Both the position numbers and the translations under genes were made by a program. Source: Lysinibacillus louembei (GTDB lineage Bacteria > Bacillota > Bacilli > Bacillales_A > Planococcaceae). Taken from it: a stretch of 64,000 nucleotides of DNA. The notes under the pieces were generated by a model. It was not told the DNA's origin and searched no databases. It saw nothing but the letters and a program-made list of their open reading frames with translations. Below are positions 26,164 to 34,950 of this stretch, in pieces; the first letter of the stretch is position 1; every line of letters starts with the position of its first letter. Location: assembly GCF_033880585.1 (NCBI RefSeq), contig NZ_CP137624.1:1914001-1978000 (forward strand). The letters run 5' to 3'.

Positions 26164-26691
26164 TTATGCATGTGATACTGCTGTTTTAAAGCTGGAACGT
26201 TTTAATAGTTTGCTAACAATCGGGAAAATAATAACGAAGGCAATTGTGTTTAAAACAACTGCTGGCAATACGACTGTTAAAAATAAAACGGAAAATTTAA
26301 TTGGTACATCTGTTAATAGCAATGCCATTGCTAAAAAAGTTGATCCAGAAACAATTGTGCCAATTGCCACTAAGCTAATTGTAACAGCTAGTTTTTGTAC
26401 TAATTGACGTAAAGCAAGCACAATAATTAAAAATAAAAAGCCTGTAACTGCTTTATCAATAATATTTGGTACGAAGCCACCTGGAAATGTTGAAAATAAT
26501 CCAGAAAGCACGCCTGTTGAAAGTGCTAATAAAAATGTTTCCTTAAAGGTTGGGAATAATAAAATGCCAATAAACATCATTGTTAGCATAAAGTCTGGCT
26601 TCATACCTCCATTAATGCCTGGAATAATCACATAAAGTGTAGCACCGACCCCAACTAAAAGTGCCATTAAAACTAAATTTTTCGTATTCAT
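26164..26691 (-). CDS. trpP: TrpP tryptophan transporter
   Basis: 175 residues, about five or six membrane segments (for example LVLMALLVGVGATLYVIIPG at the start and LTVVLPAVVLNTIAFVIIFP near the end). Size and NGGMKPDFMLTMMFI match the TrpP/YhaG family, which takes up tryptophan. ATG start; its ribosome site (AGAGGAG) is embedded in a run of five (G/T)AG triplets, the target of the TRAP protein, so tryptophan should shut off its translation. Lies between hit and yhaH as in B. subtilis. Confidence 0.93.
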   Translation of the reverse strand: MNTKNLVLMALLVGVGATLYVIIPGINGGMKPDFMLTMMFIGILLFPTFKETFLLALSTGVLSGLFSTFPGGFVPNIIDKAVTGFLFLIIVLALRQLVQKLAVTISLVAIGTIVSGSTFLAMALLLTDVPIKFSVLFLTVVLPAVVLNTIAFVIIFPIVSKLLKRSSFKTAVSHA

Positions 26692-26695
26692 TTGT

Positions 26696-26718
26696 CTCGT
26701 CTCCTCTAAGCTCAGCTA
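26696..26718 (-). promoter_or_regulatory. TRAP (MtrB) binding site over the trpP ribosome site
   Basis: On the minus strand TAG-ct-GAG-ct-TAG-ag-GAG-ac-GAG: five triplets at an exact 5-base period, ending five bases before the ATG and covering the Shine-Dalgarno. Further triplets at about 26733, 26743 and 26750 bring the total to eight. This is the form bound by the 11-mer TRAP ring. Confidence 0.85.
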
Positions 26719-26810
26719 ATTTTGTCGTTCTCCTAATATGCGCTCATCGCTATTAGCGAAAACTTATATTTGATTGTACGGATAAATGCATGAAAAAGCA
26801 ACTCAAATTT

Positions 26811-27224
26811 TCAGAGGAATGATTTAATCGCTTCTGCCGCCTCTGTTAACTCTTCACGTGAAGGCTGTGTTGTTGTCCAAACTAAGCGCAGACCATCCGT
26901 TTCATCGTAGCGAGGGATGAAATGTAAATGGTAATGGAATACCGTTTGTCCAGCAGCGGCTCCATTGTTGTTTACTGTATTTAAGCCAGCTGGATTGAAC
27001 GCTGCTTGAATTGCCTTTGCTACTTTTGGTGCCGCCGCATATAAATGGCTTGCTACTTCCTCAGGCATTTCCATTAAATCACGGCAATGCGTTTTCGGAA
27101 TTAGTAAAGTATGTCCCTTTGTTAATGGCATAATATCCATAAAGGCATAAACATGCTCGTCTTCATATACTTTCGTACTTGGGATAGAGCCGTCGATAAT
27201 TTTACAAAATAAGCACTCACTCAT
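26811..27224 (-). CDS. hit: HIT-family nucleotide-binding hydrolase
   Basis: 137 residues, the usual HIT length. CLFCKI at the start carries part of the zinc site, and the histidine triad appears as HYHLHF (residues about 99-104) after GAAAGQTVF. Members hydrolyse dinucleoside polyphosphates or aminoacyl-AMP-type substrates. ATG start with AAGGAG upstream. Divergent from ecsA with a 104-bp gap, as in B. subtilis. Confidence 0.94.
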   Translation of the reverse strand: MSECLFCKIIDGSIPSTKVYEDEHVYAFMDIMPLTKGHTLLIPKTHCRDLMEMPEEVASHLYAAAPKVAKAIQAAFNPAGLNTVNNNGAAAGQTVFHYHLHFIPRYDETDGLRLVWTTTQPSREELTEAAEAIKSFL

Positions 27225-27328
27225 TGTTCAACACTCCTTCATAAAAATGTACATATATTTTAGCATATATTGACTGCTTGTTCTGCTTATTTTTGTTAAA
27301 CTAAACAAAGAGATAGGAGTGGTGTTTT

Positions 27329-28081
27329 ATGACAATTTTACAAGTGACAAATGTGACAGGTGGCTATACACGTAAGCCTGTAATTAAAAATTTATCGTTC
27401 ACAATTGAAAAAGGGGAGCTAGTTGGTTTAATCGGGCTAAATGGTGCAGGGAAAAGTACAACGATTAAGCATATTATCGGTACGCTGTTACCACAGGAGG
27501 GCGAAATTCGCTTAAACGGTGTGACATTAAAGGAAAATATGGATGCCTATCGCACGTCTTTTTCCTATATTCCAGAAACGCCAATTTTATATGATGAACT
27601 TACATTGAAGGAGCATTTAGAGCTAACAGCGATGGCTTATGGCTTAGATGAGAAGGCTTTAAAGGAACGCTCCTCCTTTTTATTAAAGGAATTTAGAATG
27701 GAGAAGCGCCTAAACTGGTTCCCATCACACTTTTCCAAAGGGATGCGACAAAAGGTCATGATTATGAGTGCTTTTTTAATTAACCCAAGCCTTTATATTA
27801 TTGACGAGCCTTTTGTTGGCTTAGATCCGCTCGGCATTCAATCGTTACTAGAGCAAATGGATATGAAAAAACGAGAGGGTGCTTCCATTTTAATGTCAAC
27901 ACATATTTTATCGACGGCTGAAAAATATTGTGACCGCATTATTTTATTGCACGAAGGACATGTTCGTGCACAAGGTACGATGGACGATTTGCGAGCAGCC
28001 TTCAATATGCCAAATGCGAGCTTGGATGATTTATATATCGCAATGACGAAGGAGCAAGACAACAATGAACAACATGAATAA
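27329..28081 (+). CDS. ecsA: EcsA, ABC transporter ATP-binding protein
   Basis: 250 residues. Walker A GLNGAGKST (37-45), Q-loop region, signature SKGMRQK, Walker B LYIIDEP and the H-loop MSTHIL are all visible. It is the ATPase of the Ecs exporter, which in B. subtilis affects secretion, competence and intramembrane proteolysis by RasP. ATG with TAGGAG upstream. The 3' end overlaps ecsB by 17 bp, so both are co-translated. Confidence 0.95.
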   Translation: MTILQVTNVTGGYTRKPVIKNLSFTIEKGELVGLIGLNGAGKSTTIKHIIGTLLPQEGEIRLNGVTLKENMDAYRTSFSYIPETPILYDELTLKEHLELTAMAYGLDEKALKERSSFLLKEFRMEKRLNWFPSHFSKGMRQKVMIMSAFLINPSLYIIDEPFVGLDPLGIQSLLEQMDMKKREGASILMSTHILSTAEKYCDRIILLHEGHVRAQGTMDDLRAAFNMPNASLDDLYIAMTKEQDNNEQHE

Positions 28082-29249
28082 TATATGGAAGGCGCGCTTC
28101 GTGCATTATATTAATGAAGTGCAAAAATATATGCGCTTTATTGTGACAGGACATATCGCCATTGTTTTTGTCTTCGTTATAGGTGCTGCAGGCTATCAAT
28201 ATAGCGAATGGCTGAAAGTAGCACCAGCAAGCTTTCCTGCTGAGTGGCTTGTAGCAGCTGCTGTTGGGCTTGTGCTCGCATTTAGTCGCCCAACAACGCT
28301 CATTCGAGAGCCCGACCAAGTATATTTATTACCGTTAGAAACGCAAATGCCTGCTTATTTTAAAAAGGCAGTTAATTGGACATTTTGGTCACAGTTGATT
28401 GTTCCTGTTATTGTCTATATTGTGGCGATTCCGTTGTTAAATACAGTGACAGAGCTATCGTCATTGCAGGTTTGGTTAGGTCTTGCTTTTGTTATTGCTT
28501 TAAAGTATTTGAATGTGAAAATTGAATTTAATTATCGCTTTGCCAACCGTGGACATGCAATTGTCATTGACCGTTTAGCGCGCGGGGCATTGTCAATTTT
28601 AGCAATTGAAACAGCGTTAACAGCAAGCATTTATATGGCTGCCATTTATTTAGTGCTATTCATTGCTTACAATATGTCTCTGAAAAAGCGCGTGGCAGAC
28701 CAGCCTGTACCATACGAACATTTTGTACGCTTAGAGCAAAATCGCATGCTACGCTTTTATCGCTTTGCGAATTATTTCACAGATGTACCTCATTTACGTG
28801 GTACGATTCGCCATCGTGCATGGCTAGATGGCGTGTATAAATGGATACCATTTGCACAAAAAAACACGCAGCTTTATTTAGTATGGCGCACGTTTATTCG
28901 TACAGATGACCATTTTTATTTATGGGTGCGTTTAACGGCGATTGCCGCAGTGATTACAGCTTTTGTCGATATTTCGATTGTGGCATGGATTGTAGCTGCT
29001 GCACTTGCCTTTGCAACAACACTACAGCTAAAGGTTGCCCTGCTATCGAACGGTGAATTTCGCATGGATATGCTATTCCCTATTGCTCCAACACAGCGAA
29101 AGCAGGCAGTTGAAAAGCTGTTACGCATTGCAAGTGTTGTGCAAGCGGTGATTGTAACGCTTTGCGCGATGATGCAGCCGCATTTTTATGTGATTTTTGT
29201 TGTGATGATTGCTGTAAGTGAATTGACGCTACGCTTGTCGAAGAAATAG
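28065..29249 (+). CDS. ecsB: EcsB, ABC transporter membrane subunit
   Basis: 394 residues, with around nine hydrophobic segments in three groups (about 25-45, 60-72, 105-180, 285-315, 355-385). It forms the membrane part of the Ecs exporter with EcsA, whose 3' end it overlaps. Typical of EcsB are the WKARF head and the RPTTLIREPDQVYLLPLE segment after the second membrane helix. ATG at 28065 has GGAGC ten bases upstream; an ATG three codons later is possible. Followed by short repeats and a terminator. No ecsC follows, unlike B. subtilis. Confidence 0.93.
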   Translation: MNNMNNIWKARFVHYINEVQKYMRFIVTGHIAIVFVFVIGAAGYQYSEWLKVAPASFPAEWLVAAAVGLVLAFSRPTTLIREPDQVYLLPLETQMPAYFKKAVNWTFWSQLIVPVIVYIVAIPLLNTVTELSSLQVWLGLAFVIALKYLNVKIEFNYRFANRGHAIVIDRLARGALSILAIETALTASIYMAAIYLVLFIAYNMSLKKRVADQPVPYEHFVRLEQNRMLRFYRFANYFTDVPHLRGTIRHRAWLDGVYKWIPFAQKNTQLYLVWRTFIRTDDHFYLWVRLTAIAAVITAFVDISIVAWIVAAALAFATTLQLKVALLSNGEFRMDMLFPIAPTQRKQAVEKLLRIASVVQAVIVTLCAMMQPHFYVIFVVMIAVSELTLRLSKK

Positions 29250-29252
29250 AGG

Positions 29253-29309
29253 GAACGTAGAATAAATCTTCAGAAACGTAGAATAAAGTCCGAAAAACGT
29301 AGAATAAAA
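29253..29309. repeat. Three 21-bp phased CGTAGAATAAA repeats
   Basis: CGTAGAATAAA recurs at 29256, 29277 and 29298, an exact 21-bp period, each preceded by AA and separated by variable bases. Same design as the large array at 62041 (CGCAAATAAA every 20 bp). Confidence 0.8.
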
Positions 29310-29312
29310 TAT

Positions 29313-29350
29313 AAACGAGGCATGGGTCAAAAACCCGTGCCTCGTTTTAT
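29313..29350. terminator. Bidirectional terminator between ecsB and hmoB
   Basis: AAACGAGGCATGGGT and ACCCGTGCCTCGTTT, one mismatch, with T- and A-runs outside. Serves both converging genes. Confidence 0.93.
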
Positions 29351-29856
29351 TATTCCTCGTCTACTGGCGCGCTATATTTTGTTACATAGCTTTTGCCGCT
29401 AAAAATATTTTGCGCAGGAGAGGTCGCTGGACGCTCACTATGCGCTTTTTTAAAGGCTTGTGAGGATTGCCATGCCTCGAACGATGCAGGTCCTGCCCAT
29501 TGTGTTAGCACAATATACGTATCGGAATCTAATGGGCGTAACAGCCTAAATGCGATAAAGCCTGGTTCATCTTCGATAGCGCCTGCTCGGTTTAAAAAGC
29601 GATGCTCGAAAACAGGTCGTCCTTCATCTGAAACGGGAATATTGTTCATAACAAAATAGCCTTTTTGCTGCAAATCACCTACTGTATCTAATACTTCATA
29701 TTTGCGTGGTACAGCGAAAACGGATTTTTTCTTCTCGCTTTCTTCAAGTAAAAGTGTATTGCCCTCACCGTACATAATAAAAATGGAATCACTGTTATGC
29801 TGTGTGCGAATTTTCTCCATATAATCCGCTGTGCCTGATGTGAAATAAATATACAT
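29350..29856 (-). CDS. hmoB: HmoB-type heme-degrading monooxygenase
   Basis: 168 residues. The C-terminal half is an antibiotic-biosynthesis-monooxygenase (ABM) ferredoxin-like domain: NRAGAIEDEPGFIAFRLLRPL, LTQWAGPASFEAWQSSQAF, then a stretch with FKKAHSERP. This matches B. subtilis HmoB (YhgC), which cleaves heme and releases iron. The first 65 residues are a separate beta-rich region found in HmoB but not HmoA. ATG start with AGGAGG upstream. It lies directly before the hemEH genes on the other strand, as in B. subtilis. Confidence 0.88.
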   Translation of the reverse strand: MYIYFTSGTADYMEKIRTQHNSDSIFIMYGEGNTLLLEESEKKKSVFAVPRKYEVLDTVGDLQQKGYFVMNNIPVSDEGRPVFEHRFLNRAGAIEDEPGFIAFRLLRPLDSDTYIVLTQWAGPASFEAWQSSQAFKKAHSERPATSPAQNIFSGKSYVTKYSAPVDEE

Positions 29857-29994
29857 ATTTGTTCGCCTCCTAATTTACAGTACTACCTCCATTTAAAGCT
29901 ATTGAAACGATATTTGTCAAAAGCATGGTTATAGAAACAACATTTTTATGACATTTTAATAAGAAAACTATACAATAGATGGTGGACAGCTTAC

Positions 29995-30015
29995 TATTGA
30001 TAACAGATATCAATA
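29995..30015. promoter_or_regulatory. Palindrome before hemE, Fur/PerR-like
   Basis: TATTGATA-ACAGA-TATCAATA, a perfect 8-bp inverted repeat. The inner 15 bases match the Fur 7-1-7 core TGATAATNATTATCA at 11 of 14 defined positions. Located about 70 bases before the hemE start. Confidence 0.4.
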
Positions 30016-30084
30016 AAATTTAAGCGATAATAATCAATTTTGTTTTAAAGCAATGACATTGAGGGGAGAGTAAATTAAGTAAAC

Positions 30085-31134
30085 ATGAAAACAATAAATG
30101 ATACACTGCTAAAAGCAGCGCGCGGTGAACGTACAGAATACACACCTGTATGGTATATGCGACAGGCGGGGCGTTCACAACCTGAATATAGAGAGATTAA
30201 AGAGAAATATTCACTTGAAGAAATTACAATGCAGCCAGAGCTATGTGCTTATGTCACACGTTTACCAGTCGAGCAATATGACGTGGATGCAGCGATTCTT
30301 TATAAGGATATTGTGACACCATTGCCAGGAATAGGTGTGGATGTGAAAATTAAAGCAGGTGTAGGTCCTGTTATTTCTAATCCAATTCGTTCAAAGCAAG
30401 ATGTAGAAAAGCTTGGGGAATTTAATGCCAAGGAGCATACACCGTATGTGCTAGAAACAATTAAGCTGTTAACGCAAGAGCAATTAAGCGTGCCGTTAAT
30501 TGGCTTTGGTGGTGCACCATTTACATTAGCAAGCTATATGATTGAAGGCGGTCCTTCACGCAATTACGCAAAAACAAAATCGTTTATGGTGTCAGAGCCA
30601 CAAGCATGGTTTGCTTTAATGGACAAGCTTGCCGATATGATTATTGCGGACATTACGGCACAGGTTCAAGCTGGAGCAAAGGCCATTCAAATTTTTGATT
30701 CATGGGTAGGCGCTTTAAATGTAGCCGATTATCGTATTTATATTAAGCCTGTGATGACGCGCATTTTTAGTGAGCTACGCCATTTAAACGTACCATTGAT
30801 TCAATTCGGTGTTGGAGCAAGCCATTTAGTGAATGAATGGCATGAATTGCCGATTGATGTTGTAGGTTTAGATTGGCGCCTATCAATCAGTGAGGCGCGC
30901 GCAAAAGGCATTACAAAGCCTGTGCAAGGAAATTTAGATCCAACAATGCTTTTAGCTAGCTGGGATGTGCTTGAAGCACGTGCAAAAGAAATTATTGACC
31001 AAGGACTTGAAACGCCAGGACATATTTTCAACTTAGGACATGGGGTATTCCCAGAGGTGGACCCTGCGGTATTAAAGCGTTTAACAACATTTATTCATGA
31101 CTATAGCCGCGAGCAAATCGCAAAGCGCAGGTAA
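30085..31134 (+). CDS. hemE: Uroporphyrinogen decarboxylase
   Basis: 349 residues, standard UroD length. Signature segment [15 protein letters not shown] near residue 22 and [15 protein letters not shown] later; [17 protein letters not shown] and DSWVGAL in the middle; [12 protein letters not shown] near the end with its catalytic His. Converts uroporphyrinogen III to coproporphyrinogen III. ATG start; the nearest upstream purine-rich segment is GAGGGGAG. hemH follows after 22 bp, so hemE-hemH is an operon. Confidence 0.97.
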   Translation: MKTINDTLLKAARGERTEYTPVWYMRQAGRSQPEYREIKEKYSLEEITMQPELCAYVTRLPVEQYDVDAAILYKDIVTPLPGIGVDVKIKAGVGPVISNPIRSKQDVEKLGEFNAKEHTPYVLETIKLLTQEQLSVPLIGFGGAPFTLASYMIEGGPSRNYAKTKSFMVSEPQAWFALMDKLADMIIADITAQVQAGAKAIQIFDSWVGALNVADYRIYIKPVMTRIFSELRHLNVPLIQFGVGASHLVNEWHELPIDVVGLDWRLSISEARAKGITKPVQGNLDPTMLLASWDVLEARAKEIIDQGLETPGHIFNLGHGVFPEVDPAVLKRLTTFIHDYSREQIAKRR

Positions 31135-31156
31135 GCAAAATTTAGACGAGGTGACA

Positions 31157-32089
31157 ATGATGAAGCAAGTACGTGGATTGTTAGTGATGGCATATGGTAC
31201 GCCATACAAGGAAGAGGATATCGAGCGTTATTATACGCATATTCGTCATGGGCGTAAGCCTGCACAAGAGGATATCGATGATTTAGCTGAACGCTATCGT
31301 GCAATCGGTGGCATTTCACCGTTAGCGAAAATGACAGAGGCACAGGCAAATGCTTTATGTGCACGTTTAAATGAAGTACAGGACGAAGTGGAATATAAAG
31401 TGTTTATTGGCTTAAAGCATATCGAGCCATTCGTGGAGGATGCCGTTGCAGCAATGGTCAACGAAGGCATTACAGAGGCTGTATCTATTGTATTAGCACC
31501 ACATTTCTCTACATTCTCGATTAAATCATACAATGGCCGTGCACAGGAAGAGGCGGACAAGCTAGGTGGTACGCTAAAAATTACGTCTGTGGAGGCATGG
31601 TATGATGAGCCGAAATTTATTGAGTATTGGCGCCAAGCTGTTGATGGCGAGCTAGAAAAAATGTCAGCAGAAGAGCGTGCAAACTGCTGCTTAATCATTT
31701 CTAATCACTCTTTACCTGAAAAAATTAAGCTTGCTGGTGATCCGTATGAAGATCAATTAATTGAAACAGCAAACTTAATTAAAGCAGCGGCTACTATTGA
31801 AAATATTGCAGTAGGCTGGCAATCAGAAGGTAAAACACCAGAGCCTTGGTTAGGGCCTGATGTGCAAGATTTAACGCGTGAGCTATTTAATGCACATGGC
31901 TATAAAGCATTTATGTATGCTCCTGTAGGGTTTGTAACAGAGCATTTAGAAGTGCTTTATGACAATGATATTGAATGTAAAGTAGTTTGCGACGAATTAG
32001 GTGTGGGCTATTATCGCCCAGCAATGCCAAATACACATCCATTATTTATTGACGCAATGGTTGATGCCATTCATAAAAAACTAGCATAA
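31157..32089 (+). CDS. hemH: Ferrochelatase (coproporphyrin ferrochelatase)
   Basis: 310 residues, equal to B. subtilis HemH. Begins [20 protein letters not shown], with the active-site histidine in [13 protein letters not shown] and glutamate in the [12 protein letters not shown] segment. Inserts iron into coproporphyrin III in the Firmicute heme route. The start is one of two adjacent ATG codons behind GAGGTG; upstream in-frame codons would run into hemE. Two hairpins follow, then hemY after 280 bp, so hemY is probably transcribed separately. Confidence 0.97.
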   Translation: MMKQVRGLLVMAYGTPYKEEDIERYYTHIRHGRKPAQEDIDDLAERYRAIGGISPLAKMTEAQANALCARLNEVQDEVEYKVFIGLKHIEPFVEDAVAAMVNEGITEAVSIVLAPHFSTFSIKSYNGRAQEEADKLGGTLKITSVEAWYDEPKFIEYWRQAVDGELEKMSAEERANCCLIISNHSLPEKIKLAGDPYEDQLIETANLIKAAATIENIAVGWQSEGKTPEPWLGPDVQDLTRELFNAHGYKAFMYAPVGFVTEHLEVLYDNDIECKVVCDELGVGYYRPAMPNTHPLFIDAMVDAIHKKLA

Positions 32090-32098
32090 TTGAATAAA

Positions 32099-32138
32099 GG
32101 GCATGTCTGAAAAGTCATTTAGAGGCATGCCCTTTGCA
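32099..32138 (+). terminator. First hairpin after hemH
   Basis: GGGCATG and CATGCCC arms around TCTGAAAAGTCATTTAGAGG, then TTTGC. Confidence 0.65.
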
Positions 32139-32150
32139 ATGAATAAGCAT

Positions 32151-32193
32151 AAGGGTTGTCTGAAAGATTATTCCCTTTCAGACAACCTTCGTA
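32151..32193 (+). terminator. Second hairpin after hemH
   Basis: AAGGGTTGTCTGAAAG and CTTTCAGACAACCTT, a 15-bp stem. No T-run follows, so it may be structural rather than terminating. Confidence 0.5.
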
Positions 32194-32246
32194 TGTTTAA
32201 TTCTATTGATTAGCTCAATTAGTAAAAAATCCTTACTGATTGAAAG

Positions 32247-32335
32247 CTTTATCTTGATTCAGCAGGAGTTTACATAACTATTTGATTGAATACAGCTGGT
32301 GGAGATACACAATCTTCTCCTGAATCAAGATAAAG
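32247..32335. repeat. Long inverted repeat in the hemY leader
   Basis: CTTTATCTTGATTCAG + CAGGAG at 32247-32268 is matched by CTCCTGAATCAAGATAAAG at 32317-32335: 19 bp pair apart from a 3-base insertion. Arms are 48 bases apart. It lies 32 bases before the hemY start. Confidence 0.75.
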
Positions 32336-32366
32336 AATACTAATATGTGATACTTATAACAAGAGA

Positions 32367-33794
32367 GTGATGAGAGTGACAAGTAAAAAAAGACGGAGGG
32401 TTGTTGTTGTCGGTGGAGGTATCACTGGATTATCCGCAGCCTTTTATTTGCAGCAAGAAGCGAAAAAAAATAATTTACCTATAGAAATTATATTGATTGA
32501 AGCATCTTTGCGTCTTGGAGGGAAAATCCAAACATTGCGTAAAGACGGCTTCATTATTGAGCGAGGTCCAGAATCGTTTTTCGATCAGTCAGGGAGCGTG
32601 CGTAACTTAGCTGCTAATTTAGGAATTGAAGAGGACATGGTTCACCATAATACAGGTCAAACATATGTAGCGGTTGGGGGGGAGCTTTATCCAATTCCAA
32701 GCGGTATTATGTTAGGTGGCGCACCTCAAGTATCTTCCTTTATCACATCTGGTCTAATTTCGTTGACAGGAAAAATCCGCGCAATTGGCGATTTATTATT
32801 GCCGAAATCGCCAGAAAAAGAAGATGAACCAATTGGTGATTTTTTTAGACGGCGATTTGGTAAGGAAGTTGTTGAAAATTTAGTGGAGCCTTTATTAGCA
32901 GGAACATTTGCTGGTGATATTGATCATTTAAGCATACAAGCGATGTTTCCACAATTTTTTCAATTGGAAAAGGAACATCGTAGCTTACTGCTCGGTTTGA
33001 AGAAAAATGGTAAGCATTTATATCCTCATATTATAGGCGAGCAAGCTTATTATGAAACCTTTCAAAACGGCTTAGAAACGTTAGTAGAAGCGCTAGAGAA
33101 GCAAATTGGCGCATGCACGATTTTAAAAGGGGTACGTGTAGAAGCGATTGATAAAGGGCTAGATGACTCCATGACGATTCACGTAAACAATGGTACGCCA
33201 ATACAGGCAGATGCTGTCATTATGACATCGCCCTTTAATGCGACAAAGGAAGCATTTAAAGCGCATCATTTAATGCAGGATTTACCGAATATGAATTATG
33301 CAACAATTGCTACTGTAACGATGGCATTCAAGCGTGAGCAAATTGAAAAATATAAAGAAGCGATGAGCTTTTTCGTTTCAAGGAATAGCGATTTTGTTAT
33401 TACATCCTGTACGTGGAGCAACCGAAAATGGGATAATGTAGCGCCAGATGATTGCGATTTATTACGTGTTTATATTGGGCGTGTTGGCGATGAGGCTGTT
33501 GTGGAGCTATCAGATACAGAAATTGAAAAAACCGTGCTACAGGATTTATCGCGTTTATTAGGTATACAGGATAAGCCGCTTTTCACGGTTGTTACACGTT
33601 GGAAGCAAGGGATGCCACAATATACGGTAGGGCATGAAAAGCGACTGCATACGATGCAAAAGGAATTAATGCAGCAATTCCCCTATGTTCAAATAGCGGG
33701 GAGCTCCTATGAGGGGATAAGTGTACCGGAATGTGTTGCACAAGGTAAGGATGCTGCGCAAAACATACTTGCAAAACTGCTTGAAAATGAGTAG
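32367..33794 (+). CDS. hemY: HemY/CgoX, coproporphyrinogen III oxidase
   Basis: 475 residues. N-terminal FAD-binding RVVVVGGGITGLSAAFYLQ, the IERGPESFF segment, LVEPLLAGTFAGDIDHLS, and a C-terminal FAD contact (IAGSSYEGISVPECVAQGKDAA in pieces). HemY of Firmicutes oxidises coproporphyrinogen III to coproporphyrin III in an oxygen-dependent way. The start is uncertain: GTG 32367 or ATG 32370, neither with a strong ribosome site. It stands apart from hemEH behind a long inverted repeat. Confidence 0.94.
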   Translation: MMRVTSKKRRRVVVVGGGITGLSAAFYLQQEAKKNNLPIEIILIEASLRLGGKIQTLRKDGFIIERGPESFFDQSGSVRNLAANLGIEEDMVHHNTGQTYVAVGGELYPIPSGIMLGGAPQVSSFITSGLISLTGKIRAIGDLLLPKSPEKEDEPIGDFFRRRFGKEVVENLVEPLLAGTFAGDIDHLSIQAMFPQFFQLEKEHRSLLLGLKKNGKHLYPHIIGEQAYYETFQNGLETLVEALEKQIGACTILKGVRVEAIDKGLDDSMTIHVNNGTPIQADAVIMTSPFNATKEAFKAHHLMQDLPNMNYATIATVTMAFKREQIEKYKEAMSFFVSRNSDFVITSCTWSNRKWDNVAPDDCDLLRVYIGRVGDEAVVELSDTEIEKTVLQDLSRLLGIQDKPLFTVVTRWKQGMPQYTVGHEKRLHTMQKELMQQFPYVQIAGSSYEGISVPECVAQGKDAAQNILAKLLENE

Positions 33795-33826
33795 GGAAAG
33801 ATAGCCCTACTCATTTTTTTATTGAC
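33789..33826 (+). terminator. Terminator after hemY
   Basis: AATGAGTAGGG and CCCTACTCATT arms, then TTTTTTA. The left arm overlaps the stop codon. Confidence 0.93.
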
Positions 33827-33934
33827 CATCTCTATTTTAGCAATCTCCAGTAAAAAATCATTAGAATATCTCAGTGCTATTTCTCATAAGTTACTTTTAA
33901 ACATAATCTACTTCAAAATGCTATGGAGGGAACT

Positions 33935-34939
33935 ATGGGAAAAGGTGCTTTCATTACTAGAAGTCTATTTATTGCTTGGGGAATGTTTATTTTATTATTG
34001 CTGTTTCTTATAGCACCGATATTAAATAACATTACCTCCTTCAGCACAGCAACAGCTTCATTTTTAAGCTTAAATACGATATTTTTAAGTATTTTAATAG
34101 AGGCATTGCCCTTTGTATTAATAGGGGTATTGATTGCAGGGTTTATTCAAATATTTTTAACGGAAGAGCATATTCGAAAATGGATTCCTAAAAATAAATT
34201 TCTAGCTGTTATTATGGGGTGCTTTGTAGGTGCATTATTTCCAGCCTGTGAATGCGGCATTGTACCAATAGTAAGAAGGTTGATTACAAAAGGGGTGCCT
34301 TTGCCTGCTGCAATTGGATTTATGCTAACAGGACCCTTGATTAATCCTATTGTTATTGTTTCAACATATATGGCTTTCGGAAATAATTTAGAAATAGCGG
34401 GATATCGAATGATTTTAGGCTTTATTCTCGCAATCATCATAGCGCTACTCGTTAGTTTATTTTTTCAAGGAAATCAATTTAAGAGGGAGCTTTTACACGC
34501 TAAAGATGTTGTCAAAACAAACAAGGAGCCTTTTTTAAAAAAATTACATAGCATGCTAAAGCATGCCATAGACGAGTTTTTTGATATGGGCAAGTATTTA
34601 ATTATTGGTGCATTTTTAGCGGCTTTTGTACAAACTTATATGTCAACAAAGGCATTAGTTGCAATAGGAGGTGACTTATCCTCCTCATTGCTGGTAATGA
34701 TGGGATTAGCGTTTATCCTCTCACTTTGTTCAGAGGCAGATGCCTTTATAGGTGCTTCGTTTAGCTCAATCTTTCCTACACCAGCCATCCTCTCCTTTTT
34801 AATTTTTGGTCCAATGATTGATTTGAAAAATACAATGATGCTTTTAGGTGTATTTAGAGTAAAGTTCGTTGTCTGGTTATTTATTTTTATTACAGCTGTT
34901 GTCTATTTTAGTTTATTTCTATTGGCAGAGATACTATAG
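33935..34939 (+). CDS. ycgR: YcgR-like permease (UPF0718/DUF318)
   Basis: 334 residues, eight or so membrane segments. Cysteine-containing motifs are visible: FPACECGIVPIVRRL near residue 105 and a mirrored LSLCSEADAFIGASF near 270, a pattern of DUF318 permeases. The substrate is unknown; metal or sulfur species have been suggested for relatives. ATG with GGAGGG upstream is preferred over an earlier in-frame ATG. Only 11 bp separate it from the YcgQ-like gene, the usual pairing. Confidence 0.85.
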   Translation: MGKGAFITRSLFIAWGMFILLLLFLIAPILNNITSFSTATASFLSLNTIFLSILIEALPFVLIGVLIAGFIQIFLTEEHIRKWIPKNKFLAVIMGCFVGALFPACECGIVPIVRRLITKGVPLPAAIGFMLTGPLINPIVIVSTYMAFGNNLEIAGYRMILGFILAIIIALLVSLFFQGNQFKRELLHAKDVVKTNKEPFLKKLHSMLKHAIDEFFDMGKYLIIGAFLAAFVQTYMSTKALVAIGGDLSSSLLVMMGLAFILSLCSEADAFIGASFSSIFPTPAILSFLIFGPMIDLKNTMMLLGVFRVKFVVWLFIFITAVVYFSLFLLAEIL

Positions 34940-34950
34940 GGAGGGACAAG

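Noticed and set aside
26803-26817. CodY-like AATTTTCAGAGGAAT near the end of hit
   Set aside because: It lies at the 3' end of hit and has three mismatches; no gene starts nearby on the matching side.
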